From Pseudomonas rhizoryzae (lineage in GTDB: Bacteria; Pseudomonadota; Gammaproteobacteria; Pseudomonadales; Pseudomonadaceae), in contig NZ_SULM01000004.1 in the NCBI RefSeq assembly GCF_005250615.1, positions 186,001 to 250,000 on the forward strand: DNA of 64,000 nucleotides, written 5' to 3'. Position numbers and translations under genes: made by a program. Shown piece after piece: positions 52,153 to 61,289 of this stretch. Numbering within the stretch: the stretch's first letter is position 1; each line of letters begins with the position of its first letter. The notes beneath the pieces were generated by a model. It had not been told where the DNA came from. It made no database searches and was given only the letters and a program-made list of their open reading frames with translations.

Positions 52153-53088
52153 ATGGAGCGGCCGTCTTTCCGCCTCGCCTTTCTCAATCCACGTTACTGG
52201 CCGCTCTGGCTGGGGCTGGGCCTGCTCTGGCTGCTGGTGCAACTACCCTATGGAGTGCTGCTGCGGATCGCCGATGGCCTCGGCTGGGTGTTCTATCAAG
52301 TGGCTGGTCAGCGCCGGGCCATTGCCCGTCGTAACCTCGAATTGTGTTTTCCCCAATTGGACGAGCGGGCTCGTGAGCTCCTGCTCAGGCGCAATTTCGC
52401 CAGCAGTGCCATGGCGCTGCTGGAAATGGCCATGAGCTGGTGGTGGCCGCGCCAGCGGCTGGCCCGGTTGGCCCACATCGAAGGACTGGAACACCTGCAG
52501 GCCGCCCAGCGCGACGGGCAGGGCGTGATTCTCATGGCGCTGCATTTCACCACCCTGGAAATCGGTGCCGCGCTGCTCGGCCAGCGGCACACCATCGATG
52601 GCATGTACCGCCAGCACAAGAATCCGGTCTTCGATTTCGTCCAGCGCCAGGGACGCGAGCGGCACAACGGGGACGCGACCGCCATCGAGCGTGAGGACGT
52701 GCGCGCCATGCTCAAGGTACTGCGCGCCGGGCGGGCTATCTGGTATGCGCCGGATCAGGACTATGGCGCCAAGCAGAGTCTGTTCGTCCCGCTGTTCGGC
52801 ATTCCCGCGGCCACCGTGACCGCGACGACCAAGTTCGCCCGGCTGGGACGGGCACGGGTATTGCCCTTCACCCAGGAGCGCCTGGCCGACGGCTCCGGCT
52901 ACCGGCTCGTCATCCATCCGCCGTTGGCCGATTTCCCCGGCGAGAGCGAGGAAGCCGATTGCCGGCGGATCAATCAGTGGGTGGAGCACTGCGTCAGCGA
53001 GTTGCCGGAGCAATACCTGTGGGCGCATCGCCGCTTCAAGACGCGGCCGCCGGGAGAGCCCAAGCTGTATCCGAAGAAGAGGCGCTAG
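52153..53088 (+). CDS. lpxL: Lipid A biosynthesis lauroyl acyltransferase (HtrB/LpxL family)
   Basis: 311 residues. A membrane helix near the N-terminus (about 14-37) anchors it to the inner membrane. The catalytic HX4E motif is HFTTLE, in ILMALHFTTLEIGAALLG; IWYAPDQDYGAKQS and PFTQERLADGSGYRL are further family blocks. It adds a secondary acyl chain to lipid A. AGGAG precedes the ATG. The patatin gene starts directly after its stop (no gap). P. aeruginosa has two paralogues; this matches the one next to minC. Confidence 0.93.
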   Translation: MERPSFRLAFLNPRYWPLWLGLGLLWLLVQLPYGVLLRIADGLGWVFYQVAGQRRAIARRNLELCFPQLDERARELLLRRNFASSAMALLEMAMSWWWPRQRLARLAHIEGLEHLQAAQRDGQGVILMALHFTTLEIGAALLGQRHTIDGMYRQHKNPVFDFVQRQGRERHNGDATAIEREDVRAMLKVLRAGRAIWYAPDQDYGAKQSLFVPLFGIPAATVTATTKFARLGRARVLPFTQERLADGSGYRLVIHPPLADFPGESEEADCRRINQWVEHCVSELPEQYLWAHRRFKTRPPGEPKLYPKKRR

Positions 53089-54225
53089 ATGAGCGAAGCG
53101 CCCGAGCAACGTACCGGACTCATCCTGGCGGGCGGCGGCGCCCGGGCGGCCTATCAGGTCGGGGTGCTGCAAACCGTGGCAGCGGCCCTGGATCGGCGGG
53201 CGGACAATCCCTTTCCCATTCTTGTCGGGACTTCGGCGGGCGCGCTCAATGCGGCGGTGCTCGCCTGTGGCGCCCTGGATTTCAGCCGCGCGGTCGAGCG
53301 CCTGGCCGCGGTGTGGTCTGGTCTCGAAACCGGGATGATCTATCGCAGCGATTGGCTCGGAGCGACCCGGCAAGCCGGTCGTTTCGGCTTGCAGACCTTG
53401 TTTGGCGCCTGGCGCCAGGAGCCGCTGGCACTGCTGGACAACGCTCCGCTAAGGGCGCTGCTGACCCGCGAGCTGGACTTCTCCGGTATCACCGCCGCGT
53501 TGCGCGCCCGGGCACTGCGGGCGGTGGCGGTCACGGCCTTCGGTTATGCGTCCGGGCAGGCGATGACCTTTTATCAAAGCCATGGCGCGCTCGACCCCTG
53601 GTTTCGCCATCGGCGGGTTGGCGTGCCGGCACGGCTGGCGGTCGACCACCTGATGGCCAGTACGGCCATTCCGCTGTTCTTCCCGCCGGTAAAGGTGGGC
53701 CGAGAGTTTCTCGGCGACGGCTCGGTGCGGCAGACGGCGCCCATCAGCCCAGCGCTGCATCTGGGTGCGGATCGAGTACTGGTGATAGGTCTAGGTGCCC
53801 CAGGAGGCAATGAACACGCCTTGCTGGGACGCCCCCCCAGCGTCGCGCAGATTGGCGGTCATCTGCTCAACAGCACCTTCGTCGATGCCTTGGACAGCGA
53901 TACCGAGGCATTGCGGCGGCTCAATCTACTGAGCAGTGCCCTGCCGGCGGGCGATCCGGTCACGGGAAGATTGTGCCGCCCGGTCGAGATGCTGGTCATC
54001 TCGCCGAGCCAGCCGCTGGCGGACATAGCTACAAGGCACCGCAAGCGCCTGCCGCCAGCCCTGCGGCAATTGTTGCGGGGCGTCGGCGTCAACCGACCCT
54101 CGGGTAGTGCCCTGCTCAGCTATCTGCTGTTCGAGTCCGCGTATTGCCAGGAGCTAATGGCCCTTGGGCGAGCCGATGCGCAACTCCGGCTGGCGGAGTT
54201 GCGCACCTTCCTCAGGCCGTCCTGA
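53089..54225 (+). CDS. Patatin-like phospholipase
   Basis: 378 residues. Oxyanion-hole motif GLILAGGGARAAYQVGV, nucleophile serine in VGTSAGALNA and the catalytic aspartate in FLGDGSVRQT form the Ser-Asp dyad. No signal peptide, so cytoplasmic or membrane-associated. Its ATG is immediately after the acyltransferase stop, so the two are co-translated; a role in phospholipid or acyl turnover near lipid A synthesis is plausible but unproven. Confidence 0.92.
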   Translation: MSEAPEQRTGLILAGGGARAAYQVGVLQTVAAALDRRADNPFPILVGTSAGALNAAVLACGALDFSRAVERLAAVWSGLETGMIYRSDWLGATRQAGRFGLQTLFGAWRQEPLALLDNAPLRALLTRELDFSGITAALRARALRAVAVTAFGYASGQAMTFYQSHGALDPWFRHRRVGVPARLAVDHLMASTAIPLFFPPVKVGREFLGDGSVRQTAPISPALHLGADRVLVIGLGAPGGNEHALLGRPPSVAQIGGHLLNSTFVDALDSDTEALRRLNLLSSALPAGDPVTGRLCRPVEMLVISPSQPLADIATRHRKRLPPALRQLLRGVGVNRPSGSALLSYLLFESAYCQELMALGRADAQLRLAELRTFLRPS

Positions 54226-54228
54226 GCC

Positions 54229-55047
54229 TCATTCGGCGATTTGCAGTTCGCGCGCCTTGGTATAGAAGTAGCGCAGCTTTTCGTACTCGAAGGGCGAGTC
54301 GAATTGGCCGTAGCGGAACTTGTTTACATACCTGAGGTTGACGGCACGCAGCAGGATGATCTCCGGATGGCGACCGCTTTCCTGGCTGACGTTGAGGAAG
54401 TTGATCTGGCTCTCGGCGGTGAAGTCGAAGGCCAGGCCCGTGGTGTCGCGCAGGTTGGACGGGCCGAGCACTGGCAGCATCAGGTAGGGGCCAGCGCCGA
54501 TGCCATAGAAGCCAAGGGTTTCGCCGAAATCCTCGGGCTGCCGCACCAGACCCATGCGGGTGGCCGGGTCCCACAGGCCGAAGACACCGAGGGTGGTGTT
54601 GATCAGCAGGCGGCCGGAGGTATCCAGGGCGCGCCGGCCCTTGAACTGCAGCAGGCTGTTGACCAGGTTGGTCACGTCGCCCAGGTTGGCGAAGAAGTTG
54701 CTCACGCCAGAGCGGACGAAGCCGGGGGTGATGTAGCGATAGCCGTTGACTACCGGCAACAGCACCCACTGGTCCAGCCGGTAGTTGAAGTGATAGACGC
54801 GCCGGTTCCAGGGTTCCAGCGGGTCGTAGATATCCAACGCCTCAAGGGACGCGCGCTCGAATTCACGCTGGTCGAGACCTGGGTTGTACTTCAGGGTCGA
54901 CAGCGGATTGGTGAAGCCGTCCGCGCCCACCGGTGCCGGCGGCATGGTGGTGGAGGATTCGGTCAGGGAGGAGGACGCGGCATTCGGCTCGGCGGCGAAG
55001 GCGGAGGCACTAGCCAGTAGCAGCAGGGCGAGAAGGGATCTAACCAC
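54229..55047 (-). CDS. MlaA/VacJ family protein
   Basis: 272 residues from the GTG at 55047, which has GGAG about ten bases upstream and overlaps the hydrolase stop by 8 bp; an ATG at 55077 would give 282. The signal peptide SLLALLLLASASAFA is followed by Ala, not a lipobox Cys, so unlike classical MlaA it seems not to be a lipoprotein. The conserved core is intact: DPLEPWNRRVYHFNYRLD, PGFVRSGVSNFFANLGD and QPEDFGETLGFYGIGAGPYLMLP. MlaA removes phospholipids from the outer leaflet of the outer membrane. Confidence 0.9.
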   Translation of the reverse strand: MVRSLLALLLLASASAFAAEPNAASSSLTESSTTMPPAPVGADGFTNPLSTLKYNPGLDQREFERASLEALDIYDPLEPWNRRVYHFNYRLDQWVLLPVVNGYRYITPGFVRSGVSNFFANLGDVTNLVNSLLQFKGRRALDTSGRLLINTTLGVFGLWDPATRMGLVRQPEDFGETLGFYGIGAGPYLMLPVLGPSNLRDTTGLAFDFTAESQINFLNVSQESGRHPEIILLRAVNLRYVNKFRYGQFDSPFEYEKLRYFYTKARELQIAE

Positions 55048-56347
55048 GGGCGAAGAACTCCAGCATGGCGTTCGCATTGACGCGGTAGTTGAGGTTGCCG
55101 CAGTGACCGCCGTAGGGATAGACGGTCAGGCGATCGCCGAAGGTCCTGCGCAGGAAGCCGAGGTCGCCGGGGCCGAGGATGATGTCGTCGGCATTGTGCA
55201 TGACGCCGATCTTAGTGCTGGTGCGTAGATAGTCTTCCAGGGCCGGAAGACTGGACTGGTACGCCAGCTGGCTGACGGCATTACCCTTGAAGTTCTTCTG
55301 CCAGAAGGGTAGTACCTGCTCGGTCATGTAGCAGTCGAAGTCGCACTGCAGCGAGCGGGCTAAGAAGGGCGTCAGGCTGGTGCCTTCGGTGATGGGGTAG
55401 TTCGGGGGAGTGATCAGGCCGCGACGGTTGATCAGATCCGCGGTGAAGGAGATATCGGCTGCCGAGAAGCGGAAGACCGAGCCGATCAGCATGGCCATCT
55501 CCTCGTTGCTCAGACGCTCCGGGGAGTCCTGCAGGTCCTGGACCACGGCATCGTTGAAGTCGACATAGCCCTTTTCGCGGAAATAGCGCGTCAGCTTGGC
55601 GAGGATCAGCTCGTAGAAGGTGCGGGTGTTGGTCACGCCCTTCACCTCGGTCTGCACCAGGCGGTCGAGGTTGCGTACCGAGGTCAGCAGGTTGACCGGC
55701 GGATTGACCATCAGCACCCGCTTGAAGTTGAAGCTGCGCATGCTTTCGTCGAGGTGGGCGACGAAGGCGGCATCCAGGCCGCCAAGGCTGTAACCGGTGA
55801 GAAAGTATTCGGTCACCGGCAGCTTGGGATGCTGGGCGCGGATCGCCTGCATGGCCCGGTAGAGATCCTCGGCGTCCTGCGGCGTATAGCCCGGAGTGGC
55901 GGTACGCGAGGCGGAGGCCATGAAGTCCCAACTGGTCGGTGAGGACACCTGTACCACGTGGTAGCCGGCGGAGTAGTAGAGACGCTTGAGGTAGTCCACC
56001 GTACTGGCGGCGTAATTGGCACCGGTACCGGCGATGATGAAGATCAGCGGCGCCGGGTGCGACTGACGGGCCAGGATGTAATGGAATTTCTTCACCGGCC
56101 AGAAGTTATCCGGCAACTGGTACTGGCGCTCGGGCCGCAGATTGATGGTGTATTCGTCCTGGTCGATGCTGCTGTTCTTGGGCAGCTCCGGGCGCAGGGC
56201 TTCGGGCGTGGTGGTGATGGTCGCTTCGAAGGGATTGATCAGCGGGTAGCCGTACGTAGCGGCATCCACATCCGCCGCCTGGGCGACGCCGAGCAAACCA
56301 GGTAAGAGCGCGCCCAGCAGGGCGACGACGCGCAACGGATGACGCAT
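55040..56347 (-). CDS. Exported alpha/beta hydrolase
   Basis: 435 residues with a signal peptide (RVVALLGALLPGLLGVAQAA). The nucleophile elbow GYSLGG lies in TEYFLTGYSLGGLDAAFVAH; LIFIIAGTGANYA is the oxyanion region; HNADDIILG and YPYGGHCGNLNY hold the likely acid and histidine. It is directly upstream of and overlapping the MlaA-like gene, so a periplasmic lipase or esterase acting with phospholipid transport is a reasonable inference. Specific substrate unknown. Confidence 0.85.
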   Translation of the reverse strand: MRHPLRVVALLGALLPGLLGVAQAADVDAATYGYPLINPFEATITTTPEALRPELPKNSSIDQDEYTINLRPERQYQLPDNFWPVKKFHYILARQSHPAPLIFIIAGTGANYAASTVDYLKRLYYSAGYHVVQVSSPTSWDFMASASRTATPGYTPQDAEDLYRAMQAIRAQHPKLPVTEYFLTGYSLGGLDAAFVAHLDESMRSFNFKRVLMVNPPVNLLTSVRNLDRLVQTEVKGVTNTRTFYELILAKLTRYFREKGYVDFNDAVVQDLQDSPERLSNEEMAMLIGSVFRFSAADISFTADLINRRGLITPPNYPITEGTSLTPFLARSLQCDFDCYMTEQVLPFWQKNFKGNAVSQLAYQSSLPALEDYLRTSTKIGVMHNADDIILGPGDLGFLRRTFGDRLTVYPYGGHCGNLNYRVNANAMLEFFARG

Positions 56348-56609
56348 GGACAGAGTCCTTTCAGGGGGCTGAGAGCGTTAGTAAGACAACGGTCCGTGGA
56401 TAGGTTGCATCGACAGCCGGAGCTTTTCGCGAGGCGTCGATTACAGAGGGCTCCGTGCCTGCCGTCAAGCGACAGTCATTGTCGCGATAAGAGCGGTTCC
56501 TGTCGCTAAGGGTTCGCTACACGTCGCGGGGATGGCAGTGCCGATCTTCCGGAATCCGAATGATTGAGGTAGGGCAACCGCCCGAATTCCACTGCGAGAG
56601 GACTGCTGC

Positions 56610-57464
56610 ATGAGCATGGTGAAGAAACTGTTAGGGATTGGACTCGGTGTTGCGCTCACCACGGCCGTGGGTATTGCCCAGGCGGCGGCCAAGCCCGAGA
56701 TCACCATCGGCTATGTCGACGGCTGGGCGGACAGCGTGGCTACCACGTTCACCGCGGCTACTGTGATTCGCGAGAAGCTGGGCTATGAAGTCAAGCTGAT
56801 GCCGGTCGCGGCCGGCATCATGTGGCAGGGCGTCGCTCGCGGCAAGCTGGATGCCATGCTGTCCGCCTGGCTGCCGGTCACCCATGGCGCTTACTACGAC
56901 AAGATGAAGGATCAGGTGGTCGACCTGAACGTCAACACGCCTGACGCAAAGATCGGTCTGATCGTGCCCGACTACGTCAAGATCAACAGCATCGCCGATC
57001 TGGAAGCTCAGAAAGCTGAGTTCGGCGGTCGCATTATCGGTATCGATGCCGGTGCCGGGGTCATGCTCAAGGCCGATCAGGCGATCAAGGACTACGGTCT
57101 GGACTACAAGCTGGTCGCCAGTTCGGGTAGCGGCATGATCGCCGAACTGACCCGTGCCGAGAAAGATCAGAAGCCGGTCGTGGTCACCGGCTGGATTCCG
57201 CACTGGATGTTCGCCAAGTGGAAGCTCAAGTTCCTTGAAGATCCCAAGGGTGTCTTCGGTGGTTCCGAGCATGTGGATACCGTCGCCAACCCTGCCCTGG
57301 AAGCCAAGGCCAAGCCGGTCTGGGACTTCCTGAAGAAATTCGCCTGGAAGCCGGGTCAGGTCAACGAGGTGATGCTGGCGATCGAAGAAGGCCAGACGCC
57401 TGAAGCCGCCGCCAAGGCCTGGGTCGCTGCCCATCCGGAAGAGGTCAAGTCCTGGGTGCAGTAA
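56610..57464 (+). CDS. betX: Glycine betaine/quaternary amine-binding protein (BetX/OpuAC type)
   Basis: 284 residues with a signal peptide ending AQAAA. OpuAC-type fold: ITIGYVDGWADSVATTFTAATVIREKLGYEV, then MLSAWLPVTHGAYYDKM and VVVTGWIPHWMFAKW, whose tryptophans build an aromatic cage for quaternary ammonium groups. No permease or ATPase is adjacent; stand-alone binding proteins of this kind in Pseudomonas feed a shared transporter encoded elsewhere. GAGAGGA before the ATG; a strong terminator follows. Confidence 0.88.
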   Translation: MSMVKKLLGIGLGVALTTAVGIAQAAAKPEITIGYVDGWADSVATTFTAATVIREKLGYEVKLMPVAAGIMWQGVARGKLDAMLSAWLPVTHGAYYDKMKDQVVDLNVNTPDAKIGLIVPDYVKINSIADLEAQKAEFGGRIIGIDAGAGVMLKADQAIKDYGLDYKLVASSGSGMIAELTRAEKDQKPVVVTGWIPHWMFAKWKLKFLEDPKGVFGGSEHVDTVANPALEAKAKPVWDFLKKFAWKPGQVNEVMLAIEEGQTPEAAAKAWVAAHPEEVKSWVQ

Positions 57465-57482
57465 CAGTCAAGGCAATAAATA

Positions 57483-57504
57483 ACGGGCCCTAGGGCCCGT
57501 TTTT
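57483..57504 (+). terminator. Terminator between betX and folD
   Basis: ACGGGCCC-TA-GGGCCCGT followed by TTTT, 18 bp after the betX stop: a near-ideal intrinsic terminator. It ends 3 bp before the folD stop and may serve both converging genes. Confidence 0.9.
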
Positions 57505-57507
57505 GCG

Positions 57508-58362
57508 TCAGCTGTGCAATTGCTCCGCAGCGTACAGAGTGTTTTCCAGCAGGCAGGCCCGCGTCATGGGGCCCACACCACCGGGCACCGGCGTGATCCA
57601 GCTGGCGCGTTCGCGGGCGCTCTCGTACTCCACGTCGCCGACCAGGCGGCCGTCGGCTTGGCGGTTGATGCCCACGTCAATGACGATGGCGCCTGGCTTG
57701 ATCCATTCACCCTTGACCAGATCCGGCTTGCCCACGGCGACCACGACCAGATCGGCTTGGCGTACGTGGTGCTCCAGTGAGCGGGTGAAGCGGTGGGTGA
57801 CCGTTGCGGTGCAGCCCGCCAGCAACAGTTCCAAGGCCATCGGGCGTCCGACGATATTGGAGGCGCCGACGACGACGGCATCCAGGCCGTAGAGATCGAC
57901 ACCGGTGCTGTGCAGCAGGGTCATGATGCCCTTGGGGGTGCAGGGGCGCAGCAGAGGGTTGCGTTGCGCCAGGCGTCCCAGGTTGTAGGGGTGGAAACCA
58001 TCCACGTCCTTGTCGGTGCGGATGCGTTCAAGCAGTTGGGTGGCATCCAGGTGCGCGGGGAGGGGTAGCTGCAGCAGGATGCCGTCGACGCTGGAGTCTT
58101 CGTTCAGGCGATCGATCAGGGCTTCCAACTCATCCTGGCTGGTGGTGGCCGGTAGGTCATGGGCATAGGAGTCGAAGCCGACCTCCTCGCAGTCCTTGCG
58201 CTTGTGCGCTACATACACCCGTGAAGCGGGATCGTCGCCGACCAGGATGACGGCGAGGCCGGGGGCGCGCAGTCCGGCGCTACGACGTTGGGAGACTCGC
58301 TGGGCAATATCCTGGCGCAGGCGGGCGGCAATGGACTTGCCGTCGATCAGTTGAGCGGTCAT
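57508..58362 (-). CDS. folD: Bifunctional methylenetetrahydrofolate dehydrogenase/cyclohydrolase FolD
   Basis: 284 residues. The family signatures [14 protein letters not shown] (catalytic Lys), [10 protein letters not shown] and [10 protein letters not shown] are present, with the Rossmann motif [18 protein letters not shown] for NADP. It interconverts methylene-, methenyl- and formyl-tetrahydrofolate. The start at 58362 gives [16 protein letters not shown]; a longer in-frame version is unsupported. Divergent from the tRNA operon. Confidence 0.97.
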   Translation of the reverse strand: MTAQLIDGKSIAARLRQDIAQRVSQRRSAGLRAPGLAVILVGDDPASRVYVAHKRKDCEEVGFDSYAHDLPATTSQDELEALIDRLNEDSSVDGILLQLPLPAHLDATQLLERIRTDKDVDGFHPYNLGRLAQRNPLLRPCTPKGIMTLLHSTGVDLYGLDAVVVGASNIVGRPMALELLLAGCTATVTHRFTRSLEHHVRQADLVVVAVGKPDLVKGEWIKPGAIVIDVGINRQADGRLVGDVEYESARERASWITPVPGGVGPMTRACLLENTLYAAEQLHS

Positions 58363-58485
58363 GGGCGATTTCTGGTGGTGACAGGAAAAAGGTCGCGTAT
58401 TTTCGCACGGACGGGCCCGCTGGCAACAGCGACCGCTCAGCAAGGGCTAACTCATTCTTCTGCTTAAAATTTTTTAAGAAATTTG

Positions 58486-58514
58486 TTGACGGGCAGGCAG
58501 GAGCTTTATAACAT
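58486..58514 (+). promoter_or_regulatory. Promoter of the tRNA operon
   Basis: TTGACG (58486-58491), 17-bp spacer, TAACAT (58509-58514); TATAAC at 58507 is an overlapping -10 option. The following discriminator GCGCCCCGC is GC-rich, the feature of stringently controlled stable-RNA promoters. An A/T-rich block just upstream (TTAAAATTTTTTAA) fits an UP element. Confidence 0.65.
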
Positions 58515-58610
58515 GCGCCCCGCTTGCCGAGCACAGCCCAAGTCACTGACGAAGGGCAAAGCCAGAGGCTTCACACCAAAGAAGTCTCGGCAAGGGCAGC
58601 TGCCGAACAG

Positions 58611-58687
58611 GCGCCCGTAGCTCAGCTGGATAGAGCATCCGCCTTCTAAGCGGATGGTCGCAGGTTCGAGTCCTGCCGGGCGCGCCA
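58611..58687 (+). tRNA. tRNA-Arg (anticodon TCT)
   Basis: 77 nt including encoded CCA. Acceptor stem GCGCCCG / CGGGCGC, D-arm AGCTCAGCTGGATAGAGC, anticodon loop CTTCTAA giving TCT, T-arm GGTTCGAGTCC. Reads AGA codons. First tRNA of a three-tRNA operon. Confidence 0.97.
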
Positions 58688-58722
58688 TTGGCGGTTCGGC
58701 GACGGCAAGCATGAAAGATATG

Positions 58723-58798
58723 GTGGGCGTAGCTCAGTTGGTAGAGCACAGGATTGTGGCTCCTGGTGTCGTGGGTTCGATTCCCATCGTCCACCCCA
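58723..58798 (+). tRNA. tRNA-His (anticodon GTG)
   Basis: 76 nt with encoded CCA. Acceptor stem GTGGGCG / CGTCCAC with discriminator C; the preceding base 58722 is G, the encoded G-1 that RNase P retains in tRNA-His. The anticodon loop ATTGTGG gives GTG. Confidence 0.97.
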
Positions 58799-58805
58799 TA
58801 TTCTG

Positions 58806-58834
58806 CGAACGCCAGACCTCGTGTCTGGCGTTCG
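58806..58834 (+). other. Hairpin between tRNA-His and tRNA-Leu
   Basis: CGAACGCCAGAC-CTCGT-GTCTGGCGTTCG, a perfect 12-bp stem in the tRNA operon spacer. No U-tract follows, so it is more likely a processing signal or partial terminator. Confidence 0.55.
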
Positions 58835-58849
58835 TATTTCAAGCGTCTC

Positions 58850-58934
58850 GCGGACGTGGTGGAATTGGTAGACACACCAGATTTAGGTTCTGGCGCCGCA
58901 AGGTGTGAGAGTTCGAGTCTCTCCGTCCGCACCA
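58850..58934 (+). tRNA. tRNA-Leu (anticodon TAG)
   Basis: 85 nt with the long variable arm of leucine tRNAs and encoded CCA. Acceptor stem GCGGACG / CGTCCGC, anticodon loop ATTTAGG giving TAG. Last tRNA of the operon. Confidence 0.97.
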
Positions 58935-58956
58935 ATCAAAGTTGTACGCTAAAAAG

Positions 58957-58978
58957 ACCGGCCAAGTGCCGGTTTTTT
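58957..58978 (+). terminator. Terminator of the tRNA operon
   Basis: ACCGGC-CAAGT-GCCGGT followed by a run of T, 22 bp after tRNA-Leu: a clear intrinsic terminator. Confidence 0.88.
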
Positions 58979-58979
58979 C

Positions 58980-59836
58980 GTTTCTGCGATCCCTGCGATC
59001 AACCAATCCGGGCTGTCTGGCTGAGTCGAGTGCTAGGGCGTTGGCCGCGCGATGCTAAAGCCAATAACGAATTGGAAAAAGCGGGATGGCACCCAGCACG
59101 GTGACGCAGACCGACAGGCCAAGCAGCAACGTGGTCAAAGTACGCCCCGCACCGCTTCGATTAGACGACTTTTCGGTAGCGCTGTTGGGATCGCTGCCAG
59201 GAGCGGAGGCCGCATCAGGCTCGAACAGCGTGATTGAACGGGCCAGTTGAGTTCGCATGAACGTACCTCAACATCTGCACTGATGGATGTTCGATTGGCA
59301 GTCGCGGACCGCAGTCGAGCGTTTCGCTTAGTCACTTGCTTCGGTATAGCTCGCAACAGAGCGTTGTCAAGCCTGGGCCCGCGTTTCGCTTTGGTTGGCC
59401 GTGCTCAATGCAAGTGATCATTTCGATCAGCAGAAACAGGGCGCCACCCAGAATTTCGCCGTTGTGCGAGCGGTCCGGCGTCGTCAACTACCTGTACTCA
59501 GATCGCCGAAGTAACGGCTCCTGGCGGAGGCGTCCGCTTTGACCCGGGGCGCTATCGCTACCCCACGAACCCGACGTTGGTTCATTCCAGTCAACCGGAT
59601 TCCACGAGGCCGTTGGCGCGTAAAAGGTTCGCTACGAGTTGGCATAGCGCCGAATCACCGAGCTCTACTGCCTGGAAGGCTCTCGTTCCTGTGCGAGGAA
59701 GTCGGGTGGGGCGCCTCAACTCCAGATATGGCTGGAGAAAATATTGTACGACCTCACTGAAAAAACGCGATCACTCAAGGTCTCAGATGACTTAGGTAGT
59801 CTTTGAGGGCTATCGGTTGTAAGGAAGAAAGGTTAA
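58980..59836. other. Gene-poor, eroded-looking region after the tRNA operon
   Basis: About 850 bp with no recognisable conserved protein in any frame. Short frames on both strands are broken and rich in Arg and Ser, as expected of non-coding GC-rich DNA. The one frame with a decent ribosome site is the small membrane protein at 59055-59258. No copy of the tRNA-Leu 3' end, integrase or insertion sequence was found. It may be the remains of old integrated DNA. Confidence 0.5.
59055..59258 (-). CDS. Possible small membrane protein
   Basis: 67 residues. The ATG at 59258 is preceded by GAGG seven bases upstream. The C-terminal third is a clean membrane helix (TLLLGLSVCVTVLGAIPLF); the N-terminal part is polar and Ser/Ala-rich. 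No family recognised. It overlaps nothing better, but support is only the ribosome site and the helix. Confidence 0.4.
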   Translation of the reverse strand: MRTQLARSITLFEPDAASAPGSDPNSATEKSSNRSGAGRTLTTLLLGLSVCVTVLGAIPLFPIRYWL

Positions 59837-60199
59837 ATGAGCAGGAATTCGACGCGTAAGTTACTGGTGCTCAGTGCAGGGTTCGCGCTGTTGGTGGTGG
59901 CGGCTCTGCTGACCACGCACAAGACCGATTCCGAGAGTAGCGAGCCTGCCGTGGTCGCCACGACCACGCCTCCGGTAGCGGCCCACGCTCCGACTACGGG
60001 AACGCATGCAGTCGCCGAGGCACACAAGCAGGATCTGGACAGTTTTATCACCCAATCGAGTTTGACGCCCTGTCCTACGCCCATGCCCAAGACCATCACG
60101 GACGTGGCCTGCCGGGATGCGGTCGAGGCCCATGCACGACGCGCAGGCTATAGCCCGGAAGAGGTGAGCGCTTATCTGGAGGCACACCGTGCTCCTTGA
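59837..60199 (+). CDS. Hypothetical membrane-anchored or exported protein
   Basis: 120 residues. Start ATG with AAGGAAGAAAGG upstream. An N-terminal hydrophobic segment (LLVLSAGFALLVVAALLTT) without a clear cleavage site is followed by a low-complexity Thr/Pro/Ala stretch and a C-terminal soluble part with two cysteines (SSLTPCPTPMPKTITDVACRDA) that could form a disulphide in the periplasm. The last part is helical (SPEEVSAYLEAHRAP). I do not recognise the family. Confidence 0.6.
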   Translation: MSRNSTRKLLVLSAGFALLVVAALLTTHKTDSESSEPAVVATTTPPVAAHAPTTGTHAVAEAHKQDLDSFITQSSLTPCPTPMPKTITDVACRDAVEAHARRAGYSPEEVSAYLEAHRAP

Positions 60200-60376
60200 G
60201 CCGGGTGCGGGCAGTAGCCGGTGTAGCAGAAAAGAGCAGGTGTTTTCGTGCCAGGTTGTAAGCTGAAGGCTTGTGTTTAGGTTATAAGCAAAGAGCTTTT
60301 AGGTATATCCCGACATAAACAGAGCCGCTATGCTGTTCCGCCTCTGAATGAGCCGGCAACGGCAATTGGGACGGTA

Positions 60377-61162
60377 ATGGAAGTAGGGGCGGCAGGCTTC
60401 GTCATCGCGGGGCTGGTGGTAGGTTTCATCGTTGGCATGACTGGCGTGGGCGGCGGATCGCTCATGACTCCCATCCTGCTCTGGTTCGGTATCAATCCCG
60501 CTGCCGCCGTTGGCACCGATCTGCTCTATGCGGCCATCACCAAGGCCGGGGGTGTCTGGGTTCACCAGCGCAATCGCAACATCGACTGGAAGGTGACCGG
60601 TTGGCTAGCTGCGGGTAGCGTACCGGCAGCTGCCCTGACGCTGCTGGCGCTGGCCCTGTTGCCCGGTGATCAGCATGCCACCAATGCGCTGATCAAGCAG
60701 GCGCTTGGCATTGTGCTGTTGCTGACGGCAGCGGCCATTCTGTTCAAGAAGCAGATCTTCGCCTTCGCCAGTCAGCATGCCGGGGATGGCTTTCATCTGA
60801 GCGCTGGCCGCCTCAACGCCCTGACGGTACTGACCGGGGCGATCCTGGGCTTCATGGTCACCCTGACCTCCATCGGTGCCGGTGCCCTGGGTACGGTGGC
60901 GCTGTTTCTGCTTTATCCGTTGATGGCGACGCGTCGCCTGGTAGGGACCGAAATCGCTCATGCGGTGCCGCTGACCTTGGTCGCGGGGTTGGGCCATGCC
61001 GGCCTGGGTAACCTGGATTGGCAGGTGCTGGGCTTTCTGCTGCTGGGCTCGCTACCGGGTATCTTCGTCGGTAGTCATCTCTCCGGCCGGGTGCCGGATA
61101 CGGTGCTCCGGCCCTGTCTCGCCATCATGTTGATGCTCATCGGCGCCAAGCTGGTGGCCTGA
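60377..61162 (+). CDS. TauE/SafE family sulfite/organosulfonate exporter-like permease
   Basis: 261 residues, about eight membrane helices in two homologous halves. The first half has the TauE signature GFIVGMTGVGGGSLMTPILL; the second has the matching GFMVTLTSIGAGALGTVALFLLYP. The family moves sulfite, sulfonates or related anions, but most members are uncharacterised. It stands alone between the hypothetical protein and the PAS chemoreceptor. Confidence 0.88.
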   Translation: MEVGAAGFVIAGLVVGFIVGMTGVGGGSLMTPILLWFGINPAAAVGTDLLYAAITKAGGVWVHQRNRNIDWKVTGWLAAGSVPAAALTLLALALLPGDQHATNALIKQALGIVLLLTAAAILFKKQIFAFASQHAGDGFHLSAGRLNALTVLTGAILGFMVTLTSIGAGALGTVALFLLYPLMATRRLVGTEIAHAVPLTLVAGLGHAGLGNLDWQVLGFLLLGSLPGIFVGSHLSGRVPDTVLRPCLAIMLMLIGAKLVA

Positions 61163-61289
61163 CCGGCGTCCCAATAGGGCTCGCTCTAGCTCGGTGCAAA
61201 AAAATTTACGGCTCTAGGATGGCGAAGTGCTCAATTTGTTATCGCGATTGCCGATAACGGGAGGACAAGACCTATCTCTGGAGCTGCCC

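Noticed and set aside
58850-59836. Attachment-site duplication of the tRNA-Leu 3' end
   Set aside because: No second copy of the tRNA 3' sequence was found downstream in the window, and no integrase gene is present.
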